Source: Gammaproteobacteria bacterium TMED78 (GTDB taxonomy: Bacteria; Pseudomonadota; Gammaproteobacteria; Steroidobacterales; Rariloculaceae). From it: 64,000 nucleotides of DNA. The notes beneath the pieces were generated by a model. It did not search any database and was not told where the DNA came from. It saw only the letters and a program-made list of their open reading frames with translations. The stretch lies in the NCBI GenBank assembly GCA_002171615.1, contig NHEF01000010.1, positions 219,017-283,016 of the forward strand. The letters are read 5' to 3'. Shown in pieces: positions 1 to 9,164 of this stretch (position 1 is its first letter; each line of letters begins with the position of its first letter). The translations under genes were made by a program, and so were the position numbers.

Positions 1-351
1 ACCCTAGAATGTATGGTTAACCTAGATGCTTACAATTCATTACCTGATGATCTTAAATCTATAATTAAAGTTGCTTGCCAAGCGGTAAATATGGATATGA
101 CAGCTGAATATAATGCTAGAAACTCAATTGCGCTAAAACAAATTATTGATGATAAAACTGTTGAGGTTATACCGTATCCAAAAGAAGTATTGAAAGAGTT
201 AAAATCTCTCAGTAGAGAAGTAATTAATAATCTAGCTAGCCGAGATCCCTTGGTAGCAAAGGTGTGGAGATCGTATGAAAATTTTCTTAATAATTCTCGG
301 CACTGGCAACAAATATCAGAACAAGCTTATATAGATACTACTGAGCTATAA
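1..351 (+). CDS. TRAP transporter substrate-binding protein (DctP family), C-terminal fragment; truncated by window start
   Basis: Frame is open to base 1 (T-L-E-C-M-V-N-L...); C-terminal sequence MVNLDAYNSLPDDLKSIIKVACQ...NARNSIALKQI resembles TRAP solute receptor C-termini. Confidence 0.75.
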   Translation, partial: TLECMVNLDAYNSLPDDLKSIIKVACQAVNMDMTAEYNARNSIALKQIIDDKTVEVIPYPKEVLKELKSLSREVINNLASRDPLVAKVWRSYENFLNNSRHWQQISEQAYIDTTEL

Positions 352-428
352 TCCTTCAATCCTTCTCTAAAATGTTTTAAAATACTCCACCGTATGCATT
401 AATTTCCTTAGTAGGAGTAAGAATAAAA

Positions 429-878
429 ATGAGAAAAATTTTCGCCATATTGATTCTGGCAGGTAGTTTTCTGGGTCAAAATTCATGGGCCCAAGACTGT
501 AATCAAGTCATAGAAGGAAACGATCTACTTCAATTTAATTTATCAGAAATAACTGTAAGCTCCTCCTGTGAGGAAGTTACTATCACTCTAAAACATGTTG
601 GAGCATTACCTGCTAATGTTATGGGTCATAACTGGGTCTTAACAAAGACTACAGATTATATGCCCGTAGCATCAGCTGGACAGGCATTTGGCCCTCCAGG
701 ATATCTTGATACTAGTGATGAAAGAATAATTGGTGCCACCCCAGGCATGATAGGGGGGGGTGAAGAAGCATCTATTACTTTTAATTTAACTAGTTTAGAA
801 GTTGGCGGGGATTATACATTCTTTTGTTCCTTTCCTGGCCACTATGTACTAATGAATGGAAAGTTCATTATTCAATAA
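429..878 (+). CDS. azu: Azurin (type I blue copper protein), with signal peptide
   Basis: HNWVLTKTTDYM, IGGGEEASITF and CSFPGHYVLMNGKF copper-site motifs; N-terminal signal ending SWAQ. Confidence 0.93.
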   Translation: MRKIFAILILAGSFLGQNSWAQDCNQVIEGNDLLQFNLSEITVSSSCEEVTITLKHVGALPANVMGHNWVLTKTTDYMPVASAGQAFGPPGYLDTSDERIIGATPGMIGGGEEASITFNLTSLEVGGDYTFFCSFPGHYVLMNGKFIIQ

Positions 879-930
879 CTTGAGTTGACCTAATGAAGTA
901 TTTATTTTTTATAAAGAGGTTTAAAATATT

Positions 931-2292
931 ATGGCTATAGCTATTGCTCTTATACTTTTAGTTGTCTGGTCTTTGTTTTTTCATTTTGCGAGTCCTTGGT
1001 ATTTAACTCCAATAGCTTCTAATTGGGGAATGATTGATACAACAATAGATATAACATTTGTTGTAACAGGGATAGTTTTTGTAGCTGTAAACCTTTTCAT
1101 GGCCTATTGTATAATTAAGTTTAGGCACAAAAAAGGGAAGCAACAAAAAGCAGAATATGAACCAGAAAATACTAAACTTGAAGTTTGGCTGACCGTTATA
1201 ACTACCATAGGTATTGCTGCAATGCTAGCCCCGGGGCTTATAGTATGGAATGATTTTGTCAATCCCCCTCAAGATGCAGTTGAGGTAGAAGTAGTTGGTC
1301 AACAATGGCACTGGAGTTTCAGATTACCAGGGGAAGATGGTCAATTAGGAAATGTAGATGTTAGATATATGTCAAAGTCTAATCCTTTTGGAATAGACTC
1401 AGAAGATCCAGCTGGTCTTGACGATATCTTGATTGGAGACTCATCAACACTTCATCTACCTATCAATCAACCTACAAAAGTCTTACTTAGATCTAAAGAC
1501 GTATTACATGATTTTGCTGTGCCACAATTTAGAATTAAAATGGATCTTGTTCCAGGAATGGTTACATACGCTTGGTTTACTCCAACAAAAACTGGTACTT
1601 ATGATATTTTATGTGAAGAATTATGTGGAATCTCTCATCATGCTATGAGAGGAAAAGTTATAGTAGATGAGCCAAGTGATTATCAAACATGGCTTCAAGA
1701 ACAAGTTACTTTTGCTGACCTTCAAAACAGGCCTAAAGGAGACCCTGAACTAGGTAAAACTAACTTCGCAATCTGTGCTGCATGCCATGGTCAAAATGGT
1801 GAAGGGATGCAGGTTCTAAATGCTCCTAAATTGACTGGTCAGGAACCACTTTACTTAAAGCGTCAACTACAATATTGGAAAAAAGGCATAAGAGGAGCCT
1901 CTGAGGGAGATATTTACGGAGCTACTATGACTCCATTAATGGTCACTCTCCCTGATCAAGCTTCTATTGATAATGTAGTTGCATATATTGAGAGCCTTCC
2001 TTCTGAACCAGCGGAAAAAACTATCTCAGGTGATATATCTACAGGAAGATATATTTATTCTACCTGCTCGGCCTGTCATGGAGCAGACGGAAAGGGAATT
2101 TGGTCAATGAATGCTCCAGCTTTAGCAGATATGACAGATTGGTATTTAGCCAGACAACTAAAGAACTATAAGGATGGTATTAGGGGGAAACATCCTGGAG
2201 ATCCTTATGGCTATCAAATGAATATGATGGTAGATATTTTACCAGACGAGAAAGCTATAAACGATGTTATTGCTTATATTAATACACTTTAA
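931..2292 (+). CDS. coxB: Cytochrome c oxidase subunit II fused to two C-terminal cytochrome c domains
   Basis: CuA motif CEELCGISHHAM, QQWHWSFRLP, two CXXCH motifs (CAACH, CSACH). Confidence 0.95.
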   Translation: MAIAIALILLVVWSLFFHFASPWYLTPIASNWGMIDTTIDITFVVTGIVFVAVNLFMAYCIIKFRHKKGKQQKAEYEPENTKLEVWLTVITTIGIAAMLAPGLIVWNDFVNPPQDAVEVEVVGQQWHWSFRLPGEDGQLGNVDVRYMSKSNPFGIDSEDPAGLDDILIGDSSTLHLPINQPTKVLLRSKDVLHDFAVPQFRIKMDLVPGMVTYAWFTPTKTGTYDILCEELCGISHHAMRGKVIVDEPSDYQTWLQEQVTFADLQNRPKGDPELGKTNFAICAACHGQNGEGMQVLNAPKLTGQEPLYLKRQLQYWKKGIRGASEGDIYGATMTPLMVTLPDQASIDNVVAYIESLPSEPAEKTISGDISTGRYIYSTCSACHGADGKGIWSMNAPALADMTDWYLARQLKNYKDGIRGKHPGDPYGYQMNMMVDILPDEKAINDVIAYINTL

Positions 2293-2321
2293 ATTTTTTA
2301 GAGATTATAGGGAGAGTTCTA

Positions 2322-4088
2322 ATGGCTTACGTATCAATAGCTGACAAAGATCATGAGCAGCACATGCATGATCCCCAATCATTTATAACAAAATATATTT
2401 GGAGCCAAGATCATAAAGTTATAGCGATACAGTATGCACTAGTAGCTATTTTTGTTGGTCTGATTGCTATGGGGCTTTCTGTAATGATGAGGCTTCAATT
2501 AGGCTTTCCAGAATGGGCAACATTTATTACCCCTGAAGAATACTATCAATACGTTACTATGCATGGAATGATTATGGTTATATACCTCTTGACTGCTCTC
2601 TTCCTAGGTGGTTTTGGTAATTACCTTATTCCTCTCCAGCTAGGTGCTAGAGATATGGTTTTTCCATATATGAATATGTTAAGTTTCTGGGTATATCTTC
2701 TATCAGTCATCGTTCTCCTTATAAGCTTTTTTATACCTGATGGACCAACAGGAGCTGGATGGACTCTCTATCCTCCACAAGCAATTTCTGAAGGTACTCC
2801 GGGAGATGGTGGAGGTATTGTATTCATGCTTGCATCACTCTCATTATTTATAGTTGCATTTACAATGGGAGGGCTTAACTATGTTACTACTGTTCTTCAG
2901 GCAAGAACTCGTGGTATGACATTAATGAGGATGCCTCTTTCTATTTGGGGTATATTCGTTGCAACTATTTTAGGCTTACTAGCATTCCCAGCATTGCTTG
3001 TTGCTGCAATCATGATGTTATTAGATAGGGTGATTGGCACTAGCTTCTTTATGCCTGCCATGCTGACTCTAGGAGAAACCTCAGAATTTTCAGGAGGTAG
3101 TCCTATTTTATTCCAACATTTATTTTGGTTCTTTGGGCACCCAGAAGTTTATATAGTAGCCTTACCTGCATTTGGGATGGTTTCAGATGTTCTCGCAACA
3201 CATGCAAGAAAAAATATATTCGGCTATAGGATGATGGTATGGGCCATAGTGGGAATTGGTGCACTAAGTTTTGTCGTATGGGCGCATCATATGTATGTTA
3301 GTGGTATGAATCCATATTTTGGCTTCTTCTTTGCAACTACTACATTAATCATAGCTGTCCCGACGGCTCTGAAAGTCTATAACTGGGTTCTGACACTTTG
3401 GAAAGGAGACCTTAGACTTACAGTCCCAATGCTTTTCGCTATTGGATTTATTTTTACTTTTACTCATGGAGGTCTAACAGGTTTATTCTTAGGTAACGTT
3501 ACTGTTGATTTGCCATTATCGGACACCTACTTCGTAGTTGGACACTTCCATATGGTAATGGGTGTCTCACCAGTTTTAGTTCTTTTTGCTGCAATATATC
3601 ATTGGTACCCAAAAATAACTGGAAGGATGTTTAATAATACACTCGGAACAATACATTTCTGGTTTACGCTCTTAGGTACTTACGCAATTTATCTTCCAAT
3701 GCATTATATTGGCTTCTTAGGAGTACCCAGAAGATATTACGCTAATGGCACAATGGATATTGTTGATGAGTCAGTACAACTGCAAAATGCAGGTATGTCA
3801 GTAGCAGCGATAATTGTAGCTTTAACTCAGCTTATCTTTTTATTCAATATGATTTGGAGCCTGAAGTACGGAAAAAAAGCTCCTGGTAACCCTTGGGGAG
3901 GAACAACTTTAGAATGGCAAACGCCTCAAACTCCTGCAGCTCATGGTAACTGGGGAGAAAATTTACCAGAAGTTCATAGATGGGCTTATGATTTTAGCGT
4001 TCCAGGTGCAGAAAAAGATTTTACCCCGCAAAATGAACCAGCATCTGACGGAGTTCCAGTAGGTAGAGATCATGGGGTAAATCACTAG
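2322..4088 (+). CDS. coxA: Cytochrome c oxidase subunit I (aa3-type heme-copper oxidase)
   Basis: WFFGHPEVYIVALPAFGM, WAHHMY, VVGHFHMVMG signatures; 588 aa. Confidence 0.97.
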   Translation: MAYVSIADKDHEQHMHDPQSFITKYIWSQDHKVIAIQYALVAIFVGLIAMGLSVMMRLQLGFPEWATFITPEEYYQYVTMHGMIMVIYLLTALFLGGFGNYLIPLQLGARDMVFPYMNMLSFWVYLLSVIVLLISFFIPDGPTGAGWTLYPPQAISEGTPGDGGGIVFMLASLSLFIVAFTMGGLNYVTTVLQARTRGMTLMRMPLSIWGIFVATILGLLAFPALLVAAIMMLLDRVIGTSFFMPAMLTLGETSEFSGGSPILFQHLFWFFGHPEVYIVALPAFGMVSDVLATHARKNIFGYRMMVWAIVGIGALSFVVWAHHMYVSGMNPYFGFFFATTTLIIAVPTALKVYNWVLTLWKGDLRLTVPMLFAIGFIFTFTHGGLTGLFLGNVTVDLPLSDTYFVVGHFHMVMGVSPVLVLFAAIYHWYPKITGRMFNNTLGTIHFWFTLLGTYAIYLPMHYIGFLGVPRRYYANGTMDIVDESVQLQNAGMSVAAIIVALTQLIFLFNMIWSLKYGKKAPGNPWGGTTLEWQTPQTPAAHGNWGENLPEVHRWAYDFSVPGAEKDFTPQNEPASDGVPVGRDHGVNH

Positions 4089-4762
4089 TGAACATAACTT
4101 TACTATTTGTAGCTTTAGCGGCTGCAATAATACTTTGGTTTTTTGTCATAAGAAGGTTAAGAGCTAAGCCTTGGACTACCGAGGGAATATTAGAGCGAAA
4201 TAATATAACCTCATTACCAGCTGAAAAGGTTGGTCTCTGGGCTTTCCTAGCAGTTGTAACAAGTCTATTTTCTTTATTTTTCATTATGTATGCAGAAAGA
4301 TCTGGGTATCCTGACTGGAGGCCCTTACCTGATCCTTCAATTTTATGGGTAAATACTTTTTTTCTTATTATGGCTAGTATCTGTTATCAACTCTCCAGAA
4401 ACCTTTTAAATAGTAAGAATTATAAATATATGAAAATAAGTTTATATTTAGGTGGAATTTTTACTATCTTTTTTATTCTTGGACAGATCTCAGCATGGCA
4501 AATGGCATATTCATCAGGATTCTTTTTTGCTACTAATCCAGCTAATACATTTTTTTATCTTATCACTGGCTTGCATGGCCTACATATTTTGGGTGGGCTA
4601 TTTGTATGGATAAAAACAGCTTTAAAGGTATGGAATGGTTTAGAATATAATAATTTAAATCAGATCGCTGGTATCAGATTAAGTATACAGCTCTGCTCAT
4701 TCTATTGGCATTATCTTTTACTTTTATGGTTAGTGCTTTTTTATCTCTTATCTACAACTTAA
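4088..4762 (+). CDS. Heme-copper oxidase subunit III family protein (first copy)
   Basis: Multi-TM; GLHGLHILGGLFVW and FYWHYLLLLWLVLFYLL motifs; GTG start overlaps the coxA stop by 1 nt. Confidence 0.85.
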   Translation: MNITLLFVALAAAIILWFFVIRRLRAKPWTTEGILERNNITSLPAEKVGLWAFLAVVTSLFSLFFIMYAERSGYPDWRPLPDPSILWVNTFFLIMASICYQLSRNLLNSKNYKYMKISLYLGGIFTIFFILGQISAWQMAYSSGFFFATNPANTFFYLITGLHGLHILGGLFVWIKTALKVWNGLEYNNLNQIAGIRLSIQLCSFYWHYLLLLWLVLFYLLSTT

Positions 4763-4775
4763 AGGAACTCATATA

Positions 4776-5462
4776 ATGTCTCAAGACTCTACAATAAGTT
4801 CAGAATTGTCCCATGCCGATGGTATGAAAGGGTTTGTTAAGGATTGGTCTTCAGATAAACAAACTTTTCACGTGCCTTGGGGTAAGGCAATGATGTGGAT
4901 CTTCCTCTTAAGTGATACATTTATATTTACTTGTTTTTTAACTGGATATTTAAACGTTAGAGCCTCAACAAGAGTTGAATGGCCCAATCCTAGTGAAGTA
5001 TTTGCCTTGTCTTTTGGAGGAGATCCTATTCCTCTAATACTTATTGCTATAATGACTTTTATTTTAATTACTAGCAGTGGCACTATGGCTATGGCAGTAA
5101 ATATGGGGTATAGGAAAGATCGTGCTAAAACTGCATCCTTGATGCTTATCACAGCTGCTTTTGGAGCCATGTTTGTTGGTATGCAAGCATTCGAATGGAC
5201 AAAATTGATCATTGACGAAGGTGTTAGGCCCTGGAGCAATCCTTTTGGGGCACCTCAATTTGGAGCAATATTCTTCATGATTACGGGATTTCATGGCATG
5301 CATGTATCTATAGGGGTTATTTATCTTGTAGTTGTAGCTATGAAAGTACTTCGAGGTGATTATGAAAAACGTGGTTATGAAATCGTAGAAATAACTGGGC
5401 TATATTGGCACTTTGTTGATCTAGTTTGGGTATTTATCTTTGCTTTTTTCTATCTTTGGTGA
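4776..5462 (+). CDS. Heme-copper oxidase subunit III family protein (second copy)
   Basis: GFHGMHVSIGVIYLV and GLYWHFVDLVWVFIFAFFYLW are typical of COX3. Confidence 0.93.
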   Translation: MSQDSTISSELSHADGMKGFVKDWSSDKQTFHVPWGKAMMWIFLLSDTFIFTCFLTGYLNVRASTRVEWPNPSEVFALSFGGDPIPLILIAIMTFILITSSGTMAMAVNMGYRKDRAKTASLMLITAAFGAMFVGMQAFEWTKLIIDEGVRPWSNPFGAPQFGAIFFMITGFHGMHVSIGVIYLVVVAMKVLRGDYEKRGYEIVEITGLYWHFVDLVWVFIFAFFYLW

Positions 5463-5473
5463 GGAATTTTTAA

Positions 5474-5818
5474 ATGGCAGGAAAAGAAGGACAACAACAT
5501 CCCCTCTCAGTATATTTTTGGGTCTGGGGTCTTTTATTTGTAATAAGCGCTCTATCATATTGGGTTGACTATGCTGGCTTTCAAGGATACTTGAGATGGA
5601 CCTTAATACTTATTTTTATGTTTCTTAAAGCAGGCCTTATTATTGCTATTTTCATGCATATGATATGGGAAAGATTAGCCCTTGCATTGGCAATACTTGG
5701 GCCGCCAATTGTTTTACTAGTTTTGATTGCCCTAATGGCTATAGAGGGTGATTATACAGAAATTACAAGACTAATTTATTTCGGTGAGGACACTACCGAA
5801 TTTTTAGGACATCATTAA
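5474..5818 (+). CDS. Cytochrome c oxidase subunit IV family (CyoD-like) membrane protein
   Basis: Three TM helices, FLKAGLIIAIFMHMIWER; position after COX3. Confidence 0.8.
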   Translation: MAGKEGQQHPLSVYFWVWGLLFVISALSYWVDYAGFQGYLRWTLILIFMFLKAGLIIAIFMHMIWERLALALAILGPPIVLLVLIALMAIEGDYTEITRLIYFGEDTTEFLGHH

Positions 5819-5835
5819 TTTAGGATTTAAATATT

Positions 5836-6090
5836 ATGATCATAAGCTTAATAATATTCTTTATTGCATTATTTTTATGGGGACTGGCCTGGTATTATCA
5901 GACAAGATTTGCTTTTGGCATATTGATAGGTCTTGGTATTGGCGCTTTTATAGCTCCATTCATAGGCCCTTTCGACCATATGGAGGACATCCCGGTATGG
6001 CTTCCTGCTATGCCACTTGTTAGCGTAGTAACAATACTCCTTATAATGGGCGTGATCGCCTGGTTTGTCCCAAACAAAAAAGATAAGTAA
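5836..6090 (+). CDS. Small membrane protein at the end of the oxidase operon
   Basis: 84 aa, about three hydrophobic segments, short spacer to the preceding gene. Confidence 0.6.
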   Translation: MIISLIIFFIALFLWGLAWYYQTRFAFGILIGLGIGAFIAPFIGPFDHMEDIPVWLPAMPLVSVVTILLIMGVIAWFVPNKKDK

Positions 6091-6106
6091 CTAAGCTTTC
6101 AGTATT

Positions 6107-6748
6107 TTATAGCGGCTTAAGCTGAACCGTACCAAATCTGATGGTTCCACCATTACTTTGTAATGCAAATGGCCCATCCATATGTGTACTATCTTCTAAC
6201 TCAGCTGTTATATTTCCATTTAAAATGACTGTGATCTTTGATCCTTGGGCTATAATGTCATAGGTATTCCAATTACCCTCTGTCTCAGTCGTTATCAATG
6301 GAGCAACATATCTCATAATACTGCCAGTCCTATTTTCTGGATTAGCATTCTGATCATATATATTAATCTCGTAGCAGGTATCTGGACTTGCTCTTGTATT
6401 GTCTTCACACCTAATGAAAACTCCACTATTTGAGTCAATACCATTCCAGAAATCAACTCTTAAATGAAAATCGGTATACTCGCCCTTCGAGACTAGATAG
6501 CTCCCACTAGCATTATTAGACTCAACGTAACTATCAATAATAGCCCAGCCACCATCTCCTATTTCATTAAAACTATTCAAATCATAGCCATCAAATAGAA
6601 TTACCCAGCCTGGATCACTTAATAGAGAGGCCTGTGTTGTATTTGATGGCATTGTTTGATTATCTAAATCATTCAATTGTGTGCCATTATTTTGTTCCTG
6701 ACAGCCTAAAATAGCTAAAAATAGAAAGAAAAAATAGAGCTTGGACAT
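6107..6748 (-). CDS. Lipoprotein with DUF1080 / 3-keto-disaccharide hydrolase-like domain
   Basis: Lipobox FLAILGC after MSKLYFFFLF (internal start preferred over track start at 6814); WVILFDGYDLNSFNEIGDGGWAI...YTDFHLRVDFW...NSGVFIRC pattern of DUF1080. Confidence 0.82.
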   Translation of the reverse strand: MSKLYFFFLFLAILGCQEQNNGTQLNDLDNQTMPSNTTQASLLSDPGWVILFDGYDLNSFNEIGDGGWAIIDSYVESNNASGSYLVSKGEYTDFHLRVDFWNGIDSNSGVFIRCEDNTRASPDTCYEINIYDQNANPENRTGSIMRYVAPLITTETEGNWNTYDIIAQGSKITVILNGNITAELEDSTHMDGPFALQSNGGTIRFGTVQLKPL

Positions 6749-6827
6749 TGCTAAAGCCTCCTGTGGTATATAGAATTTGTTATAATATAATAATGCTAAT
6801 AAAAAAAATAACAACTAAGAATTTTTA

Positions 6828-8777
6828 ATGAAGAGCAAAAAGAAAAAAAATACTTTAGGTAGGAGAGAATTCCTAGCAGGAGCTGCAGTAACTAGTATTA
6901 CAGCCCCATTCATAGAAAATGATGCTAACTCACAGCAACCAAACACCCTAGAGAAACCATCAGCGCCTTTACCTAATTCTACCCAATCAGCTATGGAGCA
7001 AGAAAATCCTGATAACTATACAAAGGAACAAAGGGCAGGTTATTTTATAGATAATCCTGGATCAGATTTTATGACAGACGTTGTTAAAGCTCTAAATATA
7101 GACTATATGGCAATTAATTGTGGCTCTAGCTTTAGAGGTTTTCATGAGTCTATTTTGAACCATGGTGGAAATAAGCCAGAAATTCTTAACTGCGTTCATG
7201 AGGAACAGGCAGTGGCAATGGCTCATGGTTATGCAAAAGTTTCTAAGAAGCCTATGGCTGTTATGTTCCATGGTACTGTAGGAATACAACATGCTGCTAT
7301 GGCAGTCTATAATGCATATGCAGATAGGGTTCCAGTAATTGTTTTTGCCGCTGATCATGATCATCTAGATGATAGAACTTCGGAAGTTAAGTGGGCTCAT
7401 GCAGCTCAAGATCCATTAAGCCCGATTAGAGATTATATGAAATGGGATGATTACCCAAAAACACTTCAACATTTTGCAGAATCTTCAATAAGAGGTTATC
7501 GACTCGCCACAACTCCGCCAATGGCACCAATTGGTATCTCTTTTGGAACAACTATACAAGAACAAAATATAGTGGAAAAAAATCTTAATATACCAAAAGT
7601 TAGAAAGCCATCAATTCCAATAGGTGATTTAAATGCTATTGATGAAGCAGGTAAAATGCTAGCTGAAGCTGAAAACCCTGTAATTGTTGTTGATAGATAT
7701 GCAAATAGTCAAGGAAGTGTTAATAACCTAATTAAACTGGCAGAGCTATTACAAGCTCCTGTAGTAGAACAAATGGGTAGAATGAATTTTCCAAATACAC
7801 ATTACTTAAGGCAAGGTGCTGGAGTAGCCGCTCAAGCAGATGTCATCTTATCATTAGAAGTTAAAGATACATGGAATATTGTTAACAGGACAAGAGACAA
7901 GCCTGATCTTCCTTACTCAAAAAGAACAAAGCCAGATGTAAAAATAATAACTTTAGGTATGACAGAAGTAATATTCAGATCTAACTATCAGGATATGAAT
8001 AGATTTTTTTCTGCTGATCTATCAATCATAGGGGATGGAGATTCTAGCCTGCCTTATCTGATTGAATCAGTTAGCAAATATCTTACTAATTCTAAAAAAA
8101 ATCAAATTAAGCAAAAAATGATTACTTGGACTGAGAGATTTAAGTCACAGAAAATAAGAGATATTGAAGCCGCAAGATATGCATGGGAGGCGAGCCCAAT
8201 AAGTACAGGTAGACTCTGTCTTGAGCTTTGGGATCTTGTTAAAAACAAGGACTGGGCTTTATTAGCACCAGAAAAATTTCATAGTAGATGGCCTAGTCGA
8301 TTATGGAAAATTGATAAGCACTATCAACTGAATGGTGACTCAGGTGGTTTTGGTCAAGGATACACTAGTCCTGCTTCTGTGGGAGCGGCTTTAGCTCATA
8401 AAGAATTTGGAAGATTACCAATAAGTATTGTTGGAGATGGAGATAGTATGTATACACCTGGCGTCCATTGGACTTCTGCTCACCACCAAATACCACTTCT
8501 TTCAATAATTCATAATAATAGAGGCTATCATCAAGAGCTTATGCATGTTCAAAGAATGGCTAATTGGAGACAAAGAGGGGAACCAGGATCAATAGATCCT
8601 GGAAATGTAATTAATAAACCTAATATTGATTTTGCTAAAGTTGGTGAGGGGCTAGGCATTTGGACAACAGGCCCTATCACTTCGCCAAATCAACTCAGGG
8701 CCGCACTAAGAAAAGCTATTGATGTCGTTGAGAATGGTGAGCCCGCCTTAGTTGATGTAATTACACAGCCAAGATAG
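6828..8777 (+). CDS. Tat-signal-bearing thiamine pyrophosphate-dependent enzyme (acetolactate synthase/benzoylformate decarboxylase superfamily)
   Basis: N-terminal GRREFLAGAAV twin-arginine motif; catalytic-Glu region HEEQAVAMAHGYAK; TPP motif GDGD...HNN with 24 residues between GDG and NN. Confidence 0.88.
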   Translation: MKSKKKKNTLGRREFLAGAAVTSITAPFIENDANSQQPNTLEKPSAPLPNSTQSAMEQENPDNYTKEQRAGYFIDNPGSDFMTDVVKALNIDYMAINCGSSFRGFHESILNHGGNKPEILNCVHEEQAVAMAHGYAKVSKKPMAVMFHGTVGIQHAAMAVYNAYADRVPVIVFAADHDHLDDRTSEVKWAHAAQDPLSPIRDYMKWDDYPKTLQHFAESSIRGYRLATTPPMAPIGISFGTTIQEQNIVEKNLNIPKVRKPSIPIGDLNAIDEAGKMLAEAENPVIVVDRYANSQGSVNNLIKLAELLQAPVVEQMGRMNFPNTHYLRQGAGVAAQADVILSLEVKDTWNIVNRTRDKPDLPYSKRTKPDVKIITLGMTEVIFRSNYQDMNRFFSADLSIIGDGDSSLPYLIESVSKYLTNSKKNQIKQKMITWTERFKSQKIRDIEAARYAWEASPISTGRLCLELWDLVKNKDWALLAPEKFHSRWPSRLWKIDKHYQLNGDSGGFGQGYTSPASVGAALAHKEFGRLPISIVGDGDSMYTPGVHWTSAHHQIPLLSIIHNNRGYHQELMHVQRMANWRQRGEPGSIDPGNVINKPNIDFAKVGEGLGIWTTGPITSPNQLRAALRKAIDVVENGEPALVDVITQPR

Positions 8778-8785
8778 CCTTAAAT

Positions 8786-9160
8786 ATGATTTCATATAAA
8801 CTAAAAAATATAATTTTTATTCTACTAATTTTAATAAACCCATCTCTTCTACTAGCACAGGATGATATCAAAGGAATAGGGAAGAAACTATATTTTGATC
8901 ATGCTTGTTGGCAATGTCATGGACTTGAAGGGCAAGGAAGCTCAGCTTCACCTGCTACACCAAGAATAGCCCCTACTCTATATCCTTATGAGGTATTTTC
9001 GATCTTAACTAGAAAGCCGCCCCCTGGAATGCCTGCCTACTCAAGCAAAATTCTGAGCAATAATGACCTATTAGCTATATATGAGTATGTAAAATCAATT
9101 CCAGCCCCTCCAGAAATTGAAGATATAGAAATATTAAATGATCTTAGCAAGGATTATTAG
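8786..9160 (+). CDS. Small secreted c-type cytochrome
   Basis: Signal peptide; CWQCH heme-binding motif; GMPAY candidate Met ligand. Confidence 0.88.
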   Translation: MISYKLKNIIFILLILINPSLLLAQDDIKGIGKKLYFDHACWQCHGLEGQGSSASPATPRIAPTLYPYEVFSILTRKPPPGMPAYSSKILSNNDLLAIYEYVKSIPAPPEIEDIEILNDLSKDY

Positions 9161-9164
9161 GCCT

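Noticed and set aside
1433-1648. Plus-strand 71-aa ORF inside coxB
   Set aside because: Alternate frame of the CuA region of a clear coxB gene; no recognisable protein features.
4021-5303. Minus-strand ORFs 4021-4284, 4868-5239 and 5064-5303 in the track
   Set aside because: They lie antisense to strongly recognisable oxidase subunit genes, overlap each other in different frames and resemble no family; chance ORFs.
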